From Rhodanobacter sp. AS-Z3 (GTDB lineage Bacteria > Pseudomonadota > Gammaproteobacteria > Xanthomonadales > Rhodanobacteraceae), in contig NZ_CP119392.1 in assembly GCF_029224025.1 (NCBI RefSeq), forward strand, positions 1,573,001-1,637,000: a stretch of DNA of 64,000 bases, written 5' to 3'. The translations under genes and the position numbers were made by a program. How positions within the stretch are numbered: the stretch's first letter is position 1; every line of letters begins with the position of its first letter. Shown piece after piece: positions 59,285-64,000 of the stretch. The notes beneath the pieces were generated by a model. That model ran no database searches, was not told the origin of the DNA, and saw nothing but the letters and a program-made list of their open reading frames with translations.

Positions 59285-59313
59285 TTCACTAATCGAAGAT
59301 TAGTCGGTATACT
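59285..59313 (+). promoter_or_regulatory. S10 operon promoter with internal palindrome
   Basis: TTCACT (59285-59290), 17-bp spacer and TATACT (59308-59313). The perfect palindrome ACTAATC-GAA-GATTAGT (59288-59304) spans the end of the -35 box and most of the spacer, an ideal place for a repressor or for DNA-bending effects. It gives a ~300-nt leader before rpsJ. Confidence 0.65.
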
Positions 59314-59358
59314 TGGCAGCTCACTCGTTGATCAATCGCGTTTTTGATCAACTCACCG

Positions 59359-59390
59359 CGAAATGAGGTGCAGGATGCGCTTCGAGTTCG
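59359..59390 (+). promoter_or_regulatory. Hairpin motif shared with the str leader (S10 copy)
   Basis: CGAAATGAGGTGCAGGATGC then GCTTCGAGTTCG overall; the stem GAGGTGC/GCGCTTC (59365-59371 with 59377-59383) pairs with two G-U wobbles, where the str copy has Watson-Crick pairs. Flanks CGAAAT and GAGTTCG are shared. A common leader element for two ribosomal protein operons is the inference. Confidence 0.55.
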
Positions 59391-59473
59391 CTGGCCGTGG
59401 ATCGGCCCTCGCAAGTTGACGTGATCGCAGGAGAAGTCCTGTTGATACGTCTTTTTGCGCGAGATTCGAATTG

Positions 59474-59510
59474 CACCAGGCGAGCTGATCCATGCTCGCC
59501 TGGTGTTTTT
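59474..59510 (+). terminator. Intrinsic terminator inside the S10 leader (probable attenuator)
   Basis: CACCAGGCGAGC (59474-59485) and GCTCGCCTGGTG (59494-59505) form a perfect 12-bp stem with an 8-nt loop, directly followed by TTTTT. It lies ~165 nt after the promoter and 112 bp before rpsJ, with another hairpin (AAGTCGC/GCGACTT, 59516-59540) right after. In E. coli the S10 leader is attenuated by L4; a similar control is likely here. Confidence 0.85.
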
Positions 59511-59621
59511 CAAAGAAGTCGCACGAAACATGCGCGACTTGGTCAAGTGGCAAAAGGTTGTGCGGGGCGGTGAGAAGCCGTTTCGTTTCACATTACGTTC
59601 TTTAGACAACAGGACACGGTT

Positions 59622-59933
59622 ATGGCGAACCAGAAGATTCGGATTCGGCTGAAGGCATACGATCATCGACTGATCGACCGCTCGGCCAGCGAGATCGTCG
59701 AGACGGCTAAGCGCACGGGTGCCACGGTACTCGGCCCGATTCCGCTCCCGACCAAGATCGAGCGTTACACCATTCTGACGTCGCCGCACGTCGACAAGGA
59801 TGCACGCGACCAGTACGAGACTCGTACCCACAAGCGTGTACTCGACATCGTCGACCCGAACGACAAAACCGTGGACGCGCTCATGAAGCTTGATCTCGCC
59901 GCTGGCGTCGATGTTCAGATCAAGCTCGGTTGA
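59622..59933 (+). CDS. rpsJ: 30S ribosomal protein S10 / NusE
   Basis: 103 residues: [32 protein letters not shown] (in part), [33 protein letters not shown] core, RVLDIVDP. It is a 30S head protein and NusG/NusB partner in antitermination. First gene of the S10 operon, after a ~300-nt leader. Confidence 0.98.
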   Translation: MANQKIRIRLKAYDHRLIDRSASEIVETAKRTGATVLGPIPLPTKIERYTILTSPHVDKDARDQYETRTHKRVLDIVDPNDKTVDALMKLDLAAGVDVQIKLG

Positions 59934-59953
59934 GCGACAGACAGGATACGAAT

Positions 59954-60595
59954 ATGAGTATCGGATTGGTTGGCCGCAAATGCGGCATGAGCCGACTCTT
60001 CACTGAAGATGGCCGCTCGATTCCGGTGACGCTGATTGAAGCGACGCCGAACCGGGTGACCCAGTTGAAGACGGACGATAACGATGGCTACAGCGCCGTC
60101 CAGGTTTCCGCTGGCACCAAGCGCGCGAATCTGTTGACGCAGCCGCTGAAGGGCCACTACGCGAAGGCCAAGGTTGAGCCGGGTCGTGGCTTGTGGGAAT
60201 TCCGCGTTTCTGCCGATGACCTTGGCAAGTACGCCGTGGGCGCCGAGATCAAGGCTGACGACGTGTTCACCGTCGGCCAGATCGTTGACGTTGCCGGCGT
60301 TTCGAAAGGCAAGGGTTTCCAGGGCACGATCAAGCGCTGGAACTTCAAGATGGGTGACGCGACCCACGGTAACTCGCTGTCGCATCGCGCGCCGGGTTCC
60401 ATCGGTCAGCGCCAGACTCCGGGTCGCGTTTTCCCCGGTAAAAAGATGTCCGGCCACATGGGTGCGGTGAATCGCACGCAGCAGGGTCTGGAAGTGGTCA
60501 AGGTCGACGTCGAGCGTCACCTGATTGCGGTGAAGGGCGCGGTACCGGGTGCAACCGGTGGCGACGTCATCATCGTGCCGACGACCAAGGGTTGA
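59954..60595 (+). CDS. rplC: 50S ribosomal protein L3
   Basis: 213 residues. [17 protein letters not shown] start, [50 protein letters not shown] (in parts). It contacts the peptidyl transferase centre and starts 50S assembly. ATG 59954 ([12 protein letters not shown]) is the conserved start. Confidence 0.98.
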   Translation: MSIGLVGRKCGMSRLFTEDGRSIPVTLIEATPNRVTQLKTDDNDGYSAVQVSAGTKRANLLTQPLKGHYAKAKVEPGRGLWEFRVSADDLGKYAVGAEIKADDVFTVGQIVDVAGVSKGKGFQGTIKRWNFKMGDATHGNSLSHRAPGSIGQRQTPGRVFPGKKMSGHMGAVNRTQQGLEVVKVDVERHLIAVKGAVPGATGGDVIIVPTTKG

Positions 60596-60606
60596 GGAGA
60601 GACGCC

Positions 60607-61209
60607 ATGGAACTCAATGTTATTGGCGCCAAGCCGCTCAGCGTGTCGGACGAAGTGTTCGGCGGTGAGTACAAAAAGGCCCTGGTCCACCAAGTCGTGA
60701 TCGCCTATCAGGCGGCCGGTCGTGCAGGTACGCAGTCGCAGCTCTCACGCGGCGAGATGTCCGGCACCACCAAGAAGTTCAAGAAGCAGAAGGGCGGCGG
60801 TGCCCGCCACGGTGACTATCGCGCTCCGATCTTCGTCGGTGGCGGTCGTACCTTCGCGGCGAAGCCGCGCAGCTACGAGCAGAAGGTCAACCGCAAGGCT
60901 TACCGTGTCGCTATTCGTTCGATCTTCTCCGAGCTGATTCGTCAGGATCGTCTGAAGGTCGTTGAGACTTTCGGCATCGAAGCGCCGAAGACCTCGTCGA
61001 TGGTTGCCAAGCTGGCTGAGCTGGAAGTGTCCGGTCGCGTGCTGCTGGTGTCGGAAGATGCCTCCGAGTCCGTGTTCCTGGCCGCCCGCAACATCCCTTA
61101 TATCCACGTGCTGGATGTGATGGGTCTGAACCCGGTCAGCCTGGTCGGTTCCGACCATGTGGTGATGACGGTCGACGCCGTGAAGAAAGTCCAGGAGTGG
61201 CTGGCATGA
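60607..61209 (+). CDS. rplD: 50S ribosomal protein L4
   Basis: 200 residues. The tunnel loop [27 protein letters not shown] sequence ([19 protein letters not shown]) and [23 protein letters not shown] are evident. In E. coli L4 also autoregulates this operon through the S10 leader, which matters given the leader terminator here. ATG 60607 follows GAGGAGAGACGCC. Confidence 0.97.
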   Translation: MELNVIGAKPLSVSDEVFGGEYKKALVHQVVIAYQAAGRAGTQSQLSRGEMSGTTKKFKKQKGGGARHGDYRAPIFVGGGRTFAAKPRSYEQKVNRKAYRVAIRSIFSELIRQDRLKVVETFGIEAPKTSSMVAKLAELEVSGRVLLVSEDASESVFLAARNIPYIHVLDVMGLNPVSLVGSDHVVMTVDAVKKVQEWLA

Positions 61210-61499
61210 ACAACGAACGCATTCTCGATACGCTGCGCGCGCCGCATATTTCCGAGAAATCGGCGCGTCTCGCCGAGCACAATCAGTACGTATTCGTGGT
61301 CGCCCCGACGGCGACCAAGGCCGATGTCCGTGCTGCCGTGGAAGGTTTGTTCGACGTCAAGGTCGAGCAGGTCAACCTCGTCAACACCAAGGGCAAGGTC
61401 AAAGCCTTTCGTCAACGCGCTGGCAGCCGCCAGGGCAAGCGTAAGGCCTACGTGCGTCTTGCCGATGGCCAGACCATCGACGTCGCCGCCAAGGCCTGA
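61206..61499 (+). CDS. rplW: 50S ribosomal protein L23
   Basis: 97 residues: [47 protein letters not shown] (in part), [24 protein letters not shown]. It sits at the tunnel exit and docks trigger factor and SRP. ATG 61206 overlaps the rplD stop (ATGA). Confidence 0.97.
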   Translation: MNNERILDTLRAPHISEKSARLAEHNQYVFVVAPTATKADVRAAVEGLFDVKVEQVNLVNTKGKVKAFRQRAGSRQGKRKAYVRLADGQTIDVAAKA

Positions 61500-61516
61500 G
61501 CCAGGAGTTCTTTGAA

Positions 61517-62341
61517 ATGGCACTAATTCACCACAAGCCGACCTCGCCGGGTCGTCGCGACGCAGTCAGCGTCAAGACGGAAGGGCTGTACAAGGGCGCG
61601 CCGTACGCGGCGTTGACCGAGTCGCAGTCCCGCACTGGCGGCCGCAACCACCACGGTCGCATCACCGTGCGTCATCGCGGCGGCGGTCACAAGCAGCATT
61701 ACCGCATCATCGATTTCAAGCGCGACAAGGAAGGCATTGCCGCCCGCGTCGAGCGTATCGAATACGATCCGAACCGCACCGCGCACATCGCGTTGCTGTG
61801 CTACGCCGATGGCGAGCGTCGTTACATCATCGCGCCGAAGGGCGTGCAGGTGGATGACCGTCTGGTGTCGGGTCGTGATGCGCCGATCAAGGCTGGCAAC
61901 TGCCTGCAGCTGCGCAACATCCCGATGGGTAGCACCATTCACTGCATCGAACTGCGTCCCGGCAAGGGCGCGCAGATTGCGCGCAGTGCCGGCGCCTCGG
62001 TGCAGCTGGTTGCCCGTGAGTCTGGTTATGCCACGCTGCGTCTTCGCTCCGGCGAAATGCGTCGCGTCTCGGTCGATTGCCGCGCCACCATTGGTGAAGT
62101 CGGCAACGGCGAGCACAGCCTGAAGAAGCTCGGCAAGGCTGGCGCGAAGCGCTGGCTGGGTATTCGCCCGACCGTTCGCGGTGTGGTGATGAACCCGGTC
62201 GACCATCCGCACGGTGGTGGTGAAGGCAAGACCTCCGGCGGTCGTCATCCGGTCAGCCCGTGGGGCACGCCGGCCAAGGGTTACAAGACCCGTAACAACA
62301 AGCGCACGCAGCAGTTCATCGTGCGTCGTCGTACCAAGTAA
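61517..62341 (+). CDS. rplB: 50S ribosomal protein L2
   Basis: 274 residues. [28 protein letters not shown] (in part), the conserved [29 protein letters not shown] with the functionally important His229-region, and RRRTK end. It is needed for subunit joining and peptidyl transferase. RBS AGGAG. Confidence 0.98.
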   Translation: MALIHHKPTSPGRRDAVSVKTEGLYKGAPYAALTESQSRTGGRNHHGRITVRHRGGGHKQHYRIIDFKRDKEGIAARVERIEYDPNRTAHIALLCYADGERRYIIAPKGVQVDDRLVSGRDAPIKAGNCLQLRNIPMGSTIHCIELRPGKGAQIARSAGASVQLVARESGYATLRLRSGEMRRVSVDCRATIGEVGNGEHSLKKLGKAGAKRWLGIRPTVRGVVMNPVDHPHGGGEGKTSGGRHPVSPWGTPAKGYKTRNNKRTQQFIVRRRTK

Positions 62342-62353
62342 CAGGAAGCCGAC

Positions 62354-62626
62354 ATGCCTCGCTCTTTGAAGAAAGGTCCGTTCGTCGACCTTCACCTCGT
62401 AAAGAAGGTGGAAGCTGCGGTTTCCGCCCACAACAAGCGCCCGATCAAGACCTGGTCGCGTCGCTCGATGATCCTGCCGGAAATGGTCGGCTTGACCATT
62501 GCCATCCACAACGGCCGTCAGCACGTGCCCGTTCTGATCAACGAGAACATGGTCGGGCACAAGCTCGGCGAGTTCGCGGTGACCCGCACGTTCAAAGGCC
62601 ATGTCGGCGACAAGAAGGGCAAGTGA
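62354..62626 (+). CDS. rpsS: 30S ribosomal protein S19
   Basis: 90 residues: [62 protein letters not shown]. It is part of the 30S head with S13. Stop overlaps the rplV start (TGATG). Confidence 0.98.
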   Translation: MPRSLKKGPFVDLHLVKKVEAAVSAHNKRPIKTWSRRSMILPEMVGLTIAIHNGRQHVPVLINENMVGHKLGEFAVTRTFKGHVGDKKGK

Positions 62627-62961
62627 TGAGCACTGAAGCCAAAGCGATCCTGCGCGGCGCCCGCATTTCGGCGCAAAAGGCACGCCTGGTGGCTGATCTG
62701 GTCCGCGGGCTTCCCGTGGGCCGAGCCAGCGACGTGCTCACCTTTACCAACAAGAAAGCCGCGCTCCTTGTCCGCAAGGTGCTGCTGTCGGCCGTCGCCA
62801 ACGCCGAGAACAATCTCGGTGCCGACGTCGATGAGCTGAAAGTGGCCAGCATCTTCGTGGACGAAGGTCCGGCGATGAAGCGTATGTATGCCCGCGCCAA
62901 AGGCCGCGGTTCGCGCATTCTCAAGCGCACCAGCCACATCACTGTGGTTGTTGGCAACTAA
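62626..62961 (+). CDS. rplV: 50S ribosomal protein L22
   Basis: 111 residues: [22 protein letters not shown], the long hairpin region [27 protein letters not shown] that lines the exit tunnel. ATG 62626 in a TGATG overlap is favoured over GTG 62623. Confidence 0.97.
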   Translation: MSTEAKAILRGARISAQKARLVADLVRGLPVGRASDVLTFTNKKAALLVRKVLLSAVANAENNLGADVDELKVASIFVDEGPAMKRMYARAKGRGSRILKRTSHITVVVGN

Positions 62962-62976
62962 CCGAGGATAGAGACG

Positions 62977-63729
62977 ATGGGTCATAAAGTTCATCCCACC
63001 GGTATCCGCCTCGGCATTGCCAAGGACTGGAACTCGAAGTGGTTCGCCAACAAGCGTGATTACGCGAAGTATCTCGTGGCCGATATCAAGGTCCGCGATA
63101 TGCTGAAGAAGAAGCTGGCCGCTGCCGGCATCTCGAAAATCCAGATCGAGCGTCCGGCCAAAACCGCACGCGTGACGATCCACACCGCCCGTCCGGGCGT
63201 GGTGATCGGCAAGAAGGGCGAGGATATCGAGAAGCTGCGCAAGGAAGTCAGCGACATGATGGGCGTTCCGACGCACATCAACGTCAACGAAGTGCGCAAG
63301 CCCGAGCTCGACGCACAGCTGGTTGCCGAGTCGATCGCGCAACAGCTTGAGCGCCGCATCATGTTCCGTCGGGCAATGAAGCGCTCGGTCGGCAACGCGA
63401 TGCGCCTGGGCGCACTGGGCATCAAGATCAACGTCTCCGGTCGTCTGAACGGTGCCGAGATCGCTCGTTCCGAGTGGGCTCGTGAGGGTCGCGTGCCGCT
63501 GCATACGTTGCGCGCAGACATTGACTACGGTACGGCCGAGGCGAAAACCACCTACGGCATCATCGGTATCAAGGTCTGGGTCTACAAGGGTGAGATCTTC
63601 GATTTGGCTGCTGCCAGCCAGGAAACGAAGGACGAACCGTCGCAGCCGCGCCGCGAAGGTGGCGAAGGTCGTCGTAACGATTCGCGTCGCGAGGCCGGTG
63701 ACGGCCGCCGCGAGCGGTCTGCGAAGTAA
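62977..63729 (+). CDS. rpsC: 30S ribosomal protein S3
   Basis: 250 residues. [23 protein letters not shown] start, KH domain with [20 protein letters not shown], and [22 protein letters not shown]. It ends in an extended Arg-rich tail ([20 protein letters not shown]), somewhat longer than E. coli S3 (233 residues). It has mRNA-unwinding contacts at the entry channel. Confidence 0.98.
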   Translation: MGHKVHPTGIRLGIAKDWNSKWFANKRDYAKYLVADIKVRDMLKKKLAAAGISKIQIERPAKTARVTIHTARPGVVIGKKGEDIEKLRKEVSDMMGVPTHINVNEVRKPELDAQLVAESIAQQLERRIMFRRAMKRSVGNAMRLGALGIKINVSGRLNGAEIARSEWAREGRVPLHTLRADIDYGTAEAKTTYGIIGIKVWVYKGEIFDLAAASQETKDEPSQPRREGGEGRRNDSRREAGDGRRERSAK

Positions 63730-63740
63730 GGAGAGTTGCC

Positions 63741-64000
63741 ATGTTGCAACCTAAGCGAACCAAATACCGCAAGCAGTTCAAGGGCCGTAATGACGGTCTG
63801 GCGCAATGCTCCAACCTCGTCAGCTTTGGCGAGTACGGCCTGAAGGCGACGACTCACGGTGCGCTTACCGCGCGTCAGATCGAAGCCGCACGTCGTTGCA
63901 TCACCCGCTTCGTCAAGCGTGGCGGCAAGTTGTGGATTCGTGTGTTCCCCGACAAGCCGATCACCAAGAAGCCCATCGAAGTCCGTATGGGTGCCGGCAA
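63741..64000 (+). CDS. rplP: 50S ribosomal protein L16 (5' part, cut by window end)
   Basis: The first 86 codons are present: [17 protein letters not shown], then [44 protein letters not shown] and EVRMGAG. L16 is about 137 residues, so the remaining third lies outside the window. AAGGAGAG precedes the ATG. Confidence 0.97.
   Translation, partial: MLQPKRTKYRKQFKGRNDGLAQCSNLVSFGEYGLKATTHGALTARQIEAARRCITRFVKRGGKLWIRVFPDKPITKKPIEVRMGAG

Overview
The window is GC-rich, densely coded gammaproteobacterial chromosome. Its gene content points to the Xanthomonadales, most likely a Rhodanobacteraceae relative (Dyella, Rhodanobacter or Frateuria type). The evidence is the order lolB-ispE-tRNA(Gln)-prs-rplY-pth-ychF, the tRNA-tuf-tRNA(Trp)-secE-nusG-rplKAJL-rpoBC-rpsLG-fusA-tuf-S10 block, the split three-gene pnt transhydrogenase, the ECF sigma/DUF3619/DUF3106 cassette and the CRP/Clp-type sites before extracellular protease genes. 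The genus is inferred from gene style only; no 16S gene is present.

Layout. 1-3.7 kb (minus strand): a class V aminotransferase-fold enzyme, a nitroreductase and a stand-alone 5'-3' exonuclease with 4-bp overlaps, plus cytidine deaminase. 3.85-10.4 kb (minus): six tightly coupled genes (ketoacyl-ACP synthase III, 3beta-HSD-like SDR, metallo-beta-lactamase fold hydrolase, F390-synthetase-like adenylating enzyme, ATP-grasp ligase, unknown GNAT-like protein), with a divergent XRE-type regulator. This looks like an uncharacterised small-molecule or lipid-conjugate pathway and is the best candidate for an undescribed system. 11.3-16 kb: a proton-translocating transhydrogenase operon interrupted by an oppositely oriented sigma-factor cassette. 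16-22.8 kb: sufT and two almost identical secreted M4 (thermolysin-family) proteases with duplicated, structured leaders and CRP/Clp-like sites. 22.9-30 kb: a one-domain asparaginase, an AidB-like acyl-CoA dehydrogenase, thioesterase, WrbA, YihY, a TlpA-like thioredoxin and acylphosphatase. 29.3-40.1 kb: prfA/hemA on minus; a TPR lipoprotein, lolB, a GNAT-IspE fusion, tRNA-Gln, prs, rplY, pth, ychF and a hotdog thioesterase on plus. 40.1-64 kb: translation and transcription machinery, running off the end inside rplP.

The second half is ordinary housekeeping sequence, but its untranslated regions are informative. The str (rpsL) and S10 (rpsJ) leaders share a hairpin motif, and the S10 leader holds a near-perfect intrinsic terminator before the first gene, which suggests attenuation. 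Four gene junctions (hemA-prfA, pth-ychF, rplL-rpoB, rpoB-rpoC) carry hairpins with a purine-rich 5' arm and a pyrimidine-rich 3' arm, two of them built on a 7-bp period and one partly so. These may be one repeat family. Other notable points: the second M4 protease has Ala where thermolysin-type enzymes have a calcium-binding Glu, and ispE is fused in frame to an N-acetyltransferase domain.

Starts were chosen by ribosome-binding sites and gene overlaps where possible. No CRISPR array, prophage, insertion sequence or rRNA gene was seen.
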